From positions 1 through 31,585 of the forward strand of contig JAULBX010028105.1 of the NCBI GenBank assembly GCA_032358255.1: 31,585 nt of DNA, read 5' to 3'. The DNA is from Heterotrichella gracilis (taxonomy: Eukaryota; Sar; Xanthophyceae; Tribonematales; Xanthonemataceae). Positions within the stretch are counted from its first letter, which is position 1, and every line of letters begins with the position of its first letter. A program made the position numbers and the translations under genes. Below are positions 19,944-30,376 of the stretch, one piece after another. Under the pieces are notes generated by a model. That model saw only the letters and a list, made by a program, of their open reading frames with translations. It ran no database searches and was not told where the DNA came from.

Positions 19944-20132
19944 ATGTCTAAGCGCCTGGTGTACTCTCATCGCGCCTCAAAGATACTCCCAAACTGGGGC
20001 GTAGCACTGGCTCTGGGGGGCTTTGTCGCAAGCACGTACTACTATACTATGCACGCAGTGAAATCGGACGACGTCCAGCAAGAAATCGAAGCCCAAGCCG
20101 CTAGAATAAAGCAAGAGAAGGCAGTCACTTGA
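19944..20132 (+). CDS. COA3: COA3-like cytochrome c oxidase assembly protein
   Basis: A single-exon 62-aa protein starting at ATG 19944. It has a basic N-terminus (MSKRLVYSHRASKILP), one membrane segment (WGVALALGGFVASTYYYTM, residues about 18-36), then an acidic helical tail (DDVQQEIEAQAARIKQE). The pattern N..(hydrophobic)..YxYTxxxVKxxxxxxEIExxA is that of COA3/CCDC56, a small inner-mitochondrial-membrane protein that helps translate and assemble COX1. The match is by pattern only, and other single-pass mitochondrial proteins of this size are possible. The stop is only 73 bp before the MGMT start, with no TGTAA between them. Its only ATGs are the start and one in-frame methionine. Confidence 0.6.
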   Translation: MSKRLVYSHRASKILPNWGVALALGGFVASTYYYTMHAVKSDDVQQEIEAQAARIKQEKAVT

Positions 20133-20205
20133 CCGACCCAGTCTCAGCCAGACCTAACCAGACGAACACCCTTTGAGCTTGAACCTGTCCCAGCTGTTGC
20201 TCAAC

Positions 20206-20986
20206 ATGGCAGCCAGGAAAGCACTGTCACCCAGCAACAACAGGAGGGAGCAAGCTAGGCAGGCCATGCTGAAGCCGCAAGTGCAGGTTGTGAAGGGGGT
20301 GCGCGTGACACCGTTCAGGAGCACAGTGTACGAGGTAAGAGGACAGGTTGCCACGCCTTCATCCCGCTGTCACACGACACCAGATATTGCTTTTGATGGT
20401 GCCTACCCTACCTGTACAACCTGCAGTACATGCTGTGAACCAGGCTAGCAGCGCCCTGTGTCCAATGCGTGTGGGTTCTCGCGCAGTTGCTGCGCAAGGT
20501 ACCCAAGGGCAAGGTGACAACATATGGGGACATGGCCAAGGCATTGGGGAGCAGTGCGCGTGCAATTGGACAGGTGGGCTGCTGCTTCACAGGGCTGCAC
20601 GTGCCGCACTGCTTTTTGGCTGCCATATTTAGCAACTCTAACCTCTGTTATCTGCTGCAGGCGATGCGTGTCAACCCTTTTGCGCCAGAGGTGCCCTGCC
20701 ACAGGGTTGTGGCCTCAACACTGGAAATTGGTGGCTTCAATGGGTCCTGGGTGAGTGGAAAAAAGGCTTCCAATTTTCTTTGTTGCGGTGCTCGCCATGT
20801 TCCCAGCATGCGGTCTTAAACAGCGCTGGCCTGCTGCAGGGGGTGGAGTGCGAGAACGTTCAGCGCAAGAAGGCGTTACTGCAGGGTGAGGGCGTGGAGT
20901 TCACGGAGTTTCGCGTGAAGGATGACACCTTCCTGTGCACAGCTGATCAGCTGGCGCTGCTTGTGCCTCAAGTGGGTGCCAAGTGA
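20206..20986 (+). CDS. MGMT: O6-methylguanine-DNA methyltransferase (compact form)
   Basis: Four exons, 20206-20334, 20487-20573, 20661-20750 and 20840-20986, give 150 aa with phase-0 joins. The whole C-terminal alkyltransferase domain is present: TPFRSTVYELLRKVPKGKVT, TTYGDMAKALG with the helix-turn-helix tyrosine, ARAIGQAMRVNP with the arginine finger, then VPCHRVV with the acceptor cysteine at residue 85, and a GGFNGSW loop. The last exon reads QRKKALLQGEGVEF, as the family does. The protein repairs O6-alkylguanine in DNA by moving the alkyl group to its own cysteine. Unlike human MGMT it has no N-terminal domain, only about 30 basic residues. It is not an ATL protein, since those lack the cysteine. 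It follows the COA3-like ORF in tandem. Confidence 0.9.
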
Positions 20987-21680
20987 GCCCGACAGGCCTT
21001 GAATGGCGCTGGTGCTAGCCAAGACCGAGGGGTAGTACCCTAAACCCTAGTACTGCTGGGTGCACAAGTTTGTATGTGAAGTCTGGAGTTTGGTAGGCAC
21101 CTGAGTTTGTTCACCTCCATTGACGGGTAGTGCATTTTGTGCAGCAGAACGTTGGGTGTGAATTGCTGCTCAACGTTGTGTGTGGCCTGGTGATAGTTGC
21201 TCAGCTGGGGACTTTGGCGTTCATGTGTCTCCATGATGAGCTGCATTGGGGTCAATAAGGAAGTGTGTGGTAGGTTGTGGTACCAGCTGCAGCCAGCATA
21301 TGCCCAGTCACAGGCAAGTCATGGTTTGGTTGCTTCGTAGTGCAGCAAAGCATATTGGATTGGGTGGTCTCAAATTACTGTAACGAAACCCATACCGTTG
21401 TCACTAAAAGAACCAGCAGCATTAAAAAAGGGGTGACGAGGGATCCCTGCCAGCAAGACCTGTCCTGGCAGCTAGCACCTTTGCTAGGGTGTTGACCTGA
21501 ATCAGCACAGGGTTTAGGTTTTAGGGTTTCTGAGCTCCACAGTGGCCCCCTTCAAAACAGACTTGCTTCAGTACAATACAGCAGTTCCAATGTCGCCTTT
21601 GTTCCACAACACAAGGTTGCCTTGGGCGGCTGTTGCAGTGTCCTTTTGAAGGTACGCTATCTGTCGGAACACACACAAGC
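20987..21680. other. Intergenic, telomere-like motifs
   Basis: Between MGMT and LYS1. It contains CTAAACCCTAG (about 21041), GGGTTTAGGTTTTAGGGTTTC (about 21510) and a TGTAA at about 21380 that could end the upstream transcript. No gene is seen. Confidence 0.5.
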
Positions 21681-24600
21681 ATGGCCAGTGACGTCGCTAG
21701 GCCTAGGCCGAGAATATGGGTTCGACACGAAACGAAAGCCTATGAGGAAAGGGTCACCGTCACACCTGTCGAGGCTAAGAGACTGTTGGACGACGGGTGC
21801 GATGTGCACGTCGAGTACTCAGAGACCCGGGTGTTCAAAGACCAGGAGTACAAGGATGTTGGGTGTCACATGGAGGGTAGTGGGAGTTGGGCAGCACTGG
21901 ACAAGGACCCCAACCTGGCTATTGTCGGGCTCAAGGAGCTTCCAGAGGATACGTTCCCGCTTTTCAACAACCACATCTACTTCGCACACGTGTTCAAGGA
22001 ACAGGAGGGGTGGGAGAAGGTGCGGTTCCTAAACACTTGGAATTCCCGCCGTGCATGCTGCAACTGGGAGAGCTTTCCCCTTGTGTCTCCCTCCGGAGAA
22101 CCTGATCACAGGGTGCACTAGGTGCATATAGATCCTGGATCATTTGAGAGAGTTTGACTATGAGAGACCGCACTGGCAGCTACATGGTCATGAGACACAT
22201 GCCTGCTAGGACTCAACATGCATCTAAGTACTGGCCAATTCATTGCCAGAAGAATAACCCCTAATTTAGTGCCTGAGTGCAATCCCTTTATGCGACACGC
22301 ATGTAGCAGGATGCACAACATATCAAATCAAATCTGAATGCATACCTTGGTGGGGCACTAGCAATTCAAAACGTAAAACCATGAAAACTGTTCATGCCCT
22401 GCCAGCTGCCCCAAAACCCTTACCAGCTCCACAGGCGGGCAGGTTCACTACCATGTTGGACATAGTAACTAAGAAGCCTAGACTGCTTCTTTGTGCCCAT
22501 CGTCTGTATTAAATGAGGCACTGCTGGTGTCAGGATGCACAACAGGACCACTATGGGGCTGGAGAGTGCCCACTTTTTGTGTCGACAATGGCACACGCAC
22601 ACCAACCACGTCACAGAAGTACCATCTGTATAATCCGTCTGTCAGAAAAGGCCCCATGTTTTTACTTCTCCAGAACGCCACTCCCCCTTGACCAATTGCA
22701 ATGCAAGTACCATGCAACCATACTAAGATTCTTCCAGTTGGCACCACCAGCTCAGCAGCAGTGAGTCCTAGTACCACTCCTGAACACCATTTCATCTGCC
22801 ATATAGGTACTGCAGCGCTACACAGCCGGCGGTGGCACCATCTATGACTACGAGTACCTTGAGAACCCGGAGGGCAAAAACGTGGGCGCGGCAATGAGCC
22901 CCTTTGCAGGGTTTGTGGGGTGTGCGCAGGGCATTCGGGCATGGTGCCACCAGCGCATCCACCCTGAGCATCCACTGCCAGCCATCACAACCTCCACCAA
23001 AGCTGAGATTTTTGACTCCCTGAGGGCGGCGGTGGATGAGGTGAGTCACCATCATTGAACGACAAGCAGTTTCCCTTGATGACACTATATTGCCTCCTCA
23101 AGGACACGCTATTGCCTGGAATTCATGGCCATTTCCTGCCACAGCCACCTGGTTTAATGTGTTCATTTTACGATCATTGCACCCATCTCCTTGCATGCCA
23201 TCCCAATGTTGCAATTCCGTCAATATAGACCTGAAATTCTCCTCACTGGAGTCACCTTGACGTTGATCACTGGATTTCATGGTCTGTCCCAATTTGCATC
23301 GATTAAATGCCGCATGGAAACCTGCGGTGCATTGTGTTGGACTGGTGGTGGAGCAGGAAGAAGGCATCAGTACTGCCTGACCACCTGCCCTGATCCCATA
23401 TCTGCATGTGCCCGAAGGTCAAGTCCAGCAAAGGCATCGACACACCAACCGTGCTGGTGATGGGTGCGCTGGGCCGCTGTGGCGGAGGCGCCCTGGAGTG
23501 CGCAAAGGCGGTGGGTGTCAACGTGCTGGAGTGGGACCAGGCAGAAACCAAGGAGGGGGGCCCGTTCAGGAAAATCATGGATGCCGACATCTTTGTCAAC
23601 TGCATCCTGCTGTCGCTACCCATCCCTCCTTTCATCACCAACGAGCTCATCGACAGCACTCCAGGGAGGAAGCTGACGGTATGCTGCAGGTCGCCAAGGA
23701 ATGCAGATATATTCCATTGCCCCCTTCAGGGCGCTTGCCCCCTCCACACATTCATGTAGTGGCTGCATCACCATCAAATTTCACCCTGCCTGCCATTGGT
23801 GGCGGGATTGACATGTGTGAAATGGATGGTAAACAAATTTGGTATTGCACAAGAGAACAGGCCCACGTCCCTATTTTTTCTGTCTATATGCCATTAAGCA
23901 ATGCCATCAGGGCCTGCACTACTTGCAGAAATGATACTCAATTGCCTGCACCTGCATGCGGCAGCTCACCCGCCCCGTGCCCCTCCCAGGTCATCTCCGA
24001 TGTGTCATGCGACCCCAACAGCAAGCACAACCCCGTGCCAGTGTACGACCACATCACCACATGGGGGCAGCCGGCGTGCAGGATCAGGGATGACCCCCCC
24101 TTGGACGTGATTTCTGTCGACAACCTGCCGTCTGTGCTGGCACTGGAGGCCAGCCAGACCTTTGCCTCGCTGCTGTATCCGGCGCTGCTGGAATACCCTA
24201 CCGGGGCAGGTGCGCATGAGCGGCTTGCATCACCTGTGCCCAGTGAATATACACATGGGTACAGAAAACCAAGTCCAGAGATGTTAATAAAATATTAAAG
24301 CCGTTTTTGCCTCGCTGCTTGTATCCCGCGATGCTGGACCCGTGATGCTAGACTACCCCAAGGGTGAGTGCGCATGAGCGACGTGCATAATCTGCAGAGT
24401 TATACTCTGTGATTAGAGTATAAATATTATGCCTGGCCTGTGCCGCGCGCTGCTTGAATACGGCAAGGCGGTAGGTACAGGACTTTTGACCAGTGCGTAA
24501 ATGAATGAAATATATATATGAGGGAAATGCCGTAAAAAAATGAATTGCCTGACAAATGACCAGTGATGGTAGAGAGGCATAAAGGACTAATCAGCCTCCG

Positions 24601-25013
24601 AGGCTGGCGCTCTGTTTCAAGAGCAATCTGCTCAGCACGGCTTCATGTTTGGAGATGTCATCTTTTTACATATGACCGGTGGTGGTGTTGTGACCAGTGC
24701 GGAATAGCCGCTGTACAGAATGTGCGCCGTGGACATCGGATTCCCATGTGCATGTACCTGTAGCAACAGTGCTCGTGCAACTGGCTCGGCCTCTTCAAGA
24801 GGCTACTGCACAGCCTTCGTGGGTTGCATCCCACGAGCTGGCCTCGTGCATCGCGTCAGTTTCCATTCCCAGATTGAAATGTTTTCTTTTGATTGCTGTG
24901 CAGGTTGGCTGAAGGCCAAGGCTGTGTTTGATGATCGCTGCAAGAAGCTGCTTGCCCCTCAATTGGAGGAGCAAGGGTACGGGCATGATTGGCTGCAACA
25001 GGCCCATGAATGA
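21681..25013 (+). CDS. LYS1: Saccharopine dehydrogenase (NAD+, L-lysine-forming)
   Basis: Five exons, 21681-22019, 22807-23040, 23418-23678, 23990-24209 and 24904-25013, give 387 aa to TGA, a little longer than fungal LYS1 (about 370). The N-terminal half has IWVRHETKAYEERVTVTP, then the catalytic lysine K85 (IVGLKELPED) and histidine H103 (IYFAHVFKEQEGW), equivalent to K77 and H96 of yeast. The NAD-binding half has the glycine motif VLVMGALGRCGGGAL at 203-217, ADIFVNCILL and VISDVSCDPNSKHNPVPVYD. The enzyme interconverts saccharopine with lysine and 2-oxoglutarate. In algae, where lysine comes from the diaminopimelate route, a breakdown role is likely. The acceptor of exon 3 (CCCGAAG) is poor in pyrimidines but fixed by frame and family. 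The last intron contains copies of the exon 4 end. Confidence 0.93.
22020..22806 (+). other. Large first intron of LYS1
   Basis: A 787-base intron. Its 5' part stays open in the exon frame for about 100 bases, but the family match stops at the GTGCGG donor. I see no exon-edge copies and no embedded gene. Confidence 0.6.
24304..24393 (+). repeat. Decayed copy of LYS1 exon 4 donor edge
   Basis: It resembles 24162-24229: TTTGCCTCGCTGCT, GTATCC.GCG.TGCTGGA, then TGCGCATGAGCG after the donor are shared. The copy has an internal partial duplication (GATGCTGGAC / GATGCTAGAC) and keeps a GTGAGT donor. A weaker third copy may lie at 24440-24476 (CTGCTTGAATACGGCAAGGCGGTAGGT). Confidence 0.7.
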
Positions 25014-26307
25014 CCAGGCGGGTGTTGAATGTTGGCTACTGTTGGCGATTGCAATTCTGCAATGATAAATTGCAAGGTTGTACCAAGTTTTCCAATGCCC
25101 TCACGAGTTGCTGATATATATATGTGGTGAAACGCCAGATCATGGATTATGTTGCAACTTGCTTTATCATAATTTTGACATGATTTTGTTGACTCTAGAG
25201 TGAATTGGTCCAGTTATTCACGGTGACACTCGTTGCTTGTATAATACAAAATATTGATAGCGCACTTGTGGGACAGGATGCGCCACCGCCATCATATGCA
25301 TGTGGGCGGGAGTAAACAATGACATTTACAATAACCTAATACGATTTCCCAAAATTATCCTGATTAAGTTACCCCGCGCTGAGCATTCTGCTGAGCATTG
25401 AAGCATGTGATTTATTCAGGAAAGCATGCAACCTTTCTGTGCGGGCACCACACACAGTCTGGCCCCAGCTGTTGTGCCACAGCCTGTTTCACAACCGGGG
25501 TTGGCTAGCATAGGCATGCACAGTCTGTACCAATTGCCTGCATCACTGTGACAGCAACATCTGCTTTAAGTTAATTTCAACACCGGCTTGCAAAGCCACC
25601 ACCCAACAGTTGGGTCGTGGGGGCAAGGTTGGCCATTGCTTGTCCCGTGTGATCGACTGGGGGATCCCAGGATGGCCAGTTGGCGTGCGGCGTGGTATCA
25701 CGTGATTGTACAGTCTAGGACCGTGCGAGACGAGCTGATCCGCATGACGCACCTGCGGCCAAAACCCTTCCGAAGGGTATTGATCGATGTTCCAAGGCTC
25801 CCATGTGGCCAAATCTCGAGCGCAGCTTCGTACACAAAGCCTCGTTTTGCGCAAGGCCGTCCAAAAACGTGGATGCGACAGGAGGCATGGCAAGTTTATG
25901 CACGGCAAGTGAGAAACATTGGCTCTCTTTCCCTCGATTGTGAAGCATCGAGTCAGATCTGCCACAGCAGGCACACCTTGGCATCAGCAAAGCGTGCTCC
26001 AGTTGCCCAGCAATAGCTCGAGGACCGGTACATACGGTGGTTAGAACACAACTTGGTTTGCTAGGTTGCTGGGTGGATGCTGTGTTGGCGCATCTAACTT
26101 GGTGTCGTGAGTTTATCCGCTGTAAAGTGGCAGCTCCCCAGTGCAACTTGACGGGGGGCAGGCAGAACGAGTGCAGTGACAGACGCTTTTTGCAGTCACA
26201 ATTAGTTTGTTCAGCTGTTTATTAAGAAGGTACCTTTGCAGCGAAACGGAAGCAGCACGAGTGGAGCAGCATCCCTGGTGTGTCCGTCACACAGCAGATC
26301 TAACTTC
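25014..26307. other. Intergenic with one weak ORF
   Basis: AT-rich from 25080 to 25400. A plus-strand ORF from ATG 25672 to 26016 (separate entry) is the only coding candidate. No RNA gene or element ends are seen. Confidence 0.4.
25672..26016 (+). CDS. Possible basic 114-aa protein (weak)
   Basis: An uninterrupted frame starts MASWRAAWYHVIVQSR and includes RTVRDELIRMTHLRPKPFRR and KTWMRQEAWQVYARQVRN. It is arginine-rich, with no membrane segment or recognised domain. Overlapping minus-strand frames of equal length weaken the case. It could be a decayed piece of a mobile element or simply non-coding. Confidence 0.2.
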   Translation: MASWRAAWYHVIVQSRTVRDELIRMTHLRPKPFRRVLIDVPRLPCGQISSAASYTKPRFAQGRPKTWMRQEAWQVYARQVRNIGSLSLDCEASSQICHSRHTLASAKRAPVAQQ

Positions 26308-28956
26308 ATGGCAGACTACGGCAGCACCCACCAGGTTCGTTTTGGCTTGTGCAACCTACACACACCGACAAAATATGTAATATGTATAGAGTGCCTTCAA
26401 ATGTGTTTTTATGTATTCCTGGGGATCTGGGTTTCAAGCATTGTTGGTGTACCCGCCATATGCATGGCTGATTGCTTGTTGACTTTTGGGATACATGTAT
26501 TGTGTGAAGGGTGGGGATAGCCTTTTTTTACTAAGAATACTGAGTGAGTCACAGCCCACAAGCTTGAGCTCACAATCTCACCAGTAGCCTTGTAAGCATT
26601 CCAAATCCCTTGGACACCTGACCACCCACCCAAATTTGAACTGTCCACAACCGCGTCTACAGGGCCGCAGGAAAGACGCCCAATCACGGGCTCAAGCCAG
26701 CAGCGTGCACGTCCACGTCCACATACTGCAGCCACTGGCAGCCAGCTTCCTGTTCAGAGCTGTGGTTAGCGTCAGCTTCATCCTGCTGCTGTGTGGCGCT
26801 GCTATGGTCCTCAAAGACACCAAGCCAGGCAGCATGAGCTCAGGTGCAGAAGCCGACTCTGTAGCCCTCAGCTTACCCAGAAAGCTGCAACGCCAAGGAG
26901 CCTCCAGCAGCGCCGCAGGTTTCCAGATAAACATCCCTCGCCCGAGATATGTGGACGTCAACCGGGACCTGCTCACTATCCTCATCCCGGTGTACCCCTC
27001 GGATGACCAGATCGGCTACCTGCTCAACCAGCTGAGGACTGCGGTGCACTTCTTTGACATGAACACAGTATATGAATACATCATCGTCAGCCCTCAGAAG
27101 GGGATTGAGAAGATACACCGCATGTTGGACTCCTTCCTGGCTGAGCACAAGGAGGCGGCTGGCATGTTCCAGGTTGTGGCAGAGCACCGGTGCATCCCAG
27201 CGCTGAGGCCCAACGCCAAGGGATATGTGTTGCCGCAAGGGTAGGTTACCCTGCATCACTTGATACCATGGCATGGTTGCAAGCAACGGTTCAACTTGGC
27301 AAGTGACTTGCATGGCCTCAGATGCATTCAACTCTGGGCCACCTTGATGATCTCATATCATAATTACGCAAATTATCACAATTGCGCACCACCAGTGCGC
27401 ACACTTGATACCTGTCTCTGCAGTGACGGGACCACCTTTACTTGGTCCAATTATTGGTTGTTGACTAATTTGTATCTGGCGCCCAGGTCCATTGGAGGCT
27501 GGGATATTCAGATGCTGCTGAAGATCGCATGCCCAGCGCTCATTCGCACCCCATTCTATCTGACGCTTGACACCGACGTGTTCTTCACTTCTAAGGCATC
27601 TGCCATAGACTTGTTTGAGACGTGGGAGAAGTGCACACCCAATTCCATGGTGTGCGACGAGACTGGGCAATATCAGACCAGGTAACATAGCGCTAGGTTT
27701 GAAGGATACATTCACATTTTGACGGGTACATTTGGTCCTGTGAACCCACACGCATAGATGGTTCAATCTGATATTGGCGTAGTCATTAATGATCTAGAGT
27801 GGTGCTGGACAACAGATCAGCGAACAGTAATCAAACAGCTGATGCGCACAAAAAGCGGCAGCCTATTCACGCATCAGCTGTATAATAAGCAATTATCTGT
27901 TAGCTGATATGTTGTCAGTTGAGGGTCCATTACATGATCCTAAGGCAACTGGATTGATTGTATTTTGTTTCCTGCAGGGCAAAGACTCAGATGAACCCCA
28001 GGCAGATGGATGACATGCGCCTGGAGTGCAACTGCTCCTGGATTGACGCCAGCGCAAGGACACTGCAGCTGCCCCCACCTCCCAAATCCCTCAAGTCCAG
28101 CCACGGAGTCACTCCATCCATCCTGTCCACCGACCTCATGCTGCAGATCCCCCGCTACATCAAGGACGTCCTGCACCAGCCTGACTGGACGCAGTACCTG
28201 CTGGATCAGGTGAGCTGGGAGCAGACGCTATTCTTGATGTTTCTATTGCCGCATGTGTACAAGGGTAGATTATTATACCTGGTGAGGTTCAATTTTATAG
28301 GTCTATTTTATAGGCCTCCGGAGCGCACCGGTGTGCCATGGTGACAGCAGTACCATATTGGTCAGGTGTTTATCCAGCTTTACCTGCATAATTTTGACAC
28401 GTGTACACCGTGGCAAACAAAGTAAATGGATCATCTAGTCTGTTTGTCGATAGCCTCATGTACAAGATCTCGTTTTGATGAGGGGGTTGTGTAGTATTGT
28501 ATCATTGGACGGCGACTTGTAGCAGTTTAAATTGTTCAACAACAGACCAATGATTGTTCTGTCAATCATTTGCTGCAATCCATGGCGCATTATCAATTGA
28601 GATTTCACTCCTGTCCACAGGCATACAAGCTCCATTCCCAAGATGACCCAGTCGTCCCTGGAGTGTCAAAGAAGATTGCGTGGACCGAGTACATGCTCTA
28701 TTGGGTCTTCGGAACCCACTACAAGATGTGGAACCGGTACCACTGGGGCGCACAAATAGTCAAGGCCAGCGTGTGGTGGCAGAACGAGACAGCCAACTAC
28801 CACCCTTGCGAGTTCTTCGACCCTAATGTGGATGGGTTTTTCTCTCTGGTTCAAAGCAGGCTCAACCAGGACAGCAAGCAGATCTGGAGCCAGCTGGAAC
28901 CCTGCATCCGCAATGATAAGAGCGCCAATGCAGCAGCGAAGCGTGCGCTACTGTAG
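26308..28956 (+). CDS. Type II membrane glycosyltransferase, DUF6492-like
   Basis: Five exons, 26308-26334, 26663-27240, 27424-27681, 27978-28209 and 28621-28956, give 476 aa to TAG, all junctions in phase. The first exon is only nine codons. Residues about 35-59 (AASFLFRAVVSVSFILLLCG) form a signal anchor after a basic cytoplasmic tail, so the enzyme should face the Golgi lumen. The luminal domain begins LLTILIPVYPSDDQIGYLL, as in GT-A folds. It has GGWDIQMLLKIACP and YLTLDTDVFFTS with the DxD at 251-253, then GVTPSILSTDLML and WTEYMLYWVFGTHY, which match the GW..Q.LLK, LDADT, TP and WTEY.LY landmarks I know from DUF6492 proteins. Donor, acceptor and product are unknown. Codon use agrees with the neighbours. 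Confidence 0.85.
27835..27881. repeat. Perfect inverted repeat, 12-bp arms, in an intron
   Basis: ACAGCTGATGCG (27835-27846) and CGCATCAGCTGT (27870-27881) are exact reverse complements 23 bases apart, inside the third intron of the DUF6492-like gene. The flanks are AT-rich. No target-site duplication is clear. Confidence 0.6.
28210..28620 (+). other. Intron, nothing further seen
   Basis: Fourth intron of the DUF6492-like gene (411 bases). No repeats or exon copies are noted. Confidence 0.5.
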
Positions 28957-30376
28957 GCTGGCTAGGGGAGGGGCAATTATGCTTGGCAAGTGGATAAGCA
29001 GGATTTAATTTCTGACTGCATAGACATGATGCTGCATCTGATTGTGGCAGAACCTGTTGTCATTGCAAAAGACTGTGTAGCTGAAATCTTACGTAGGCGC
29101 GCATGAACCTCTAAAGTATAAGTGTTTAGTGCCTTTGATGCACTTTGCAACCTCCTTGTTTTACAACCATTTGGTTTGCTACATCATATCGTTGGATTCC
29201 TCCAGTGGTTGTGAGTCACTCCAGTGGATTTGTTGCTTGTGCTGTCTTGAGGCTTGCTGGGGTGCCCCTCGCGCTGTGTATTGCACTACATCGTTGCGAC
29301 TTTCCTTGGAGCCGTTTTTATTTCTACAGCAGAACATGCATAAAAACATGTGCTCAGTGTCCAGCCTGACAGTGAGTTCACAGTGTTTAGGGTGAAGTGG
29401 AACCTGGAGATTGCACGTCACTGCCGGGTGCCGCGTGGTTTAAAAAACCTCCTATGGTATGCAAAATGTGCTGGTTAATGCGGTCCTTTTCACAGCCCTT
29501 TTCCAATAATGAAGGTTTTCCAGTTGAAGTTGTTGCGGCCACTGAGTAACGTAGCAGCAACTAGAATAAGTCAGCGCAGACTAGACCCACCCGTTCCAGC
29601 AATGGCTGACACTGTCTGGGTTCAACTTCGCAAAGGAACGGTGTAGCCCTCTGTAATCTCAGTGAAAATGCCTTCCAAACCACACTAGGTCTTGTTATAT
29701 TTTGCGCTCTCGAAAGCATACACCTGAGTCTGTGCCTCCAGGCCTGCAGTTTAGGATTTTGGTTTAGGGTTTAGTGCACTGGTCCTTCAGTTGCTGCGGT
29801 ATGACTCTGCAAACAGGTATTGCTGCTTGCATATGCTTGTAGGTTGCAGGTATGACAAGCAAGGTACACAGGGTGAGAGAATTTGACTTAACTCACAACC
29901 CAACAATCCCTTGGCCTGATATCTGCATGTCACGATTTAGGGTTTAGGGTCCAAGGCCCACGTACCGGAGCATGCACTGGAAAATTTGTGTTAATACCAA
30001 TTGTGCTGCTTATAATAATGCCTAGTAGCAGACGCCTTTGGCCAAGGCTTTGTGTTCAACTTCGGAAGTTTTCATGGAGTGCCCATGGGCGGCGGTGGGG
30101 ACGGCGGACCCTGCGGGCACAGTGGGGACGGCGGTGATGTCTAATGTTGCAAAAAGCTCGAAACAAAAGAACTTTTTAACTGAGTACCATCAGTGAAACT
30201 ACAGCTTGTTGCCTTTGCTGTCGTAGACTAACGGCTTCTGCATTGCCTTCTGCCCCCTTGAAAAATGCACTTCAGAACCTCCCGATTCCCTCCCTGGCTC
30301 GGTGCCATTCCTCCCCACCCGCACCGTGGTTTTTCCCGCTAGGCAGCTTTCGTGACCCCTCACCGCAGCCAGTTCG
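28957..30376. other. Intergenic, telomere-like motifs
   Basis: Between the DUF6492-like gene and PPIL2. TGTAA at about 29651 may end the upstream transcript. TTTAGG-type motifs lie at 29752-29774 and 29936-29951. A GC-rich block at 30085-30140 has a repeated GGCGG pattern (GTGGGGACGGCGG occurs twice), near the expected PPIL2 promoter. No gene is seen. Confidence 0.4.

Noticed and set aside
22020..22121. LYS1 exon 1 read through to the stop at 22121
   Set aside because: Similarity to the family ends at the donor after GWEK, and the next exon (VLQRYTAGGGT) continues it exactly in phase.
23679..23989. Open frame of 296 aa running through the LYS1 third intron
   Set aside because: It is in a different frame from the enzyme over exon 3; the true frame is fixed by the NAD-binding motif.
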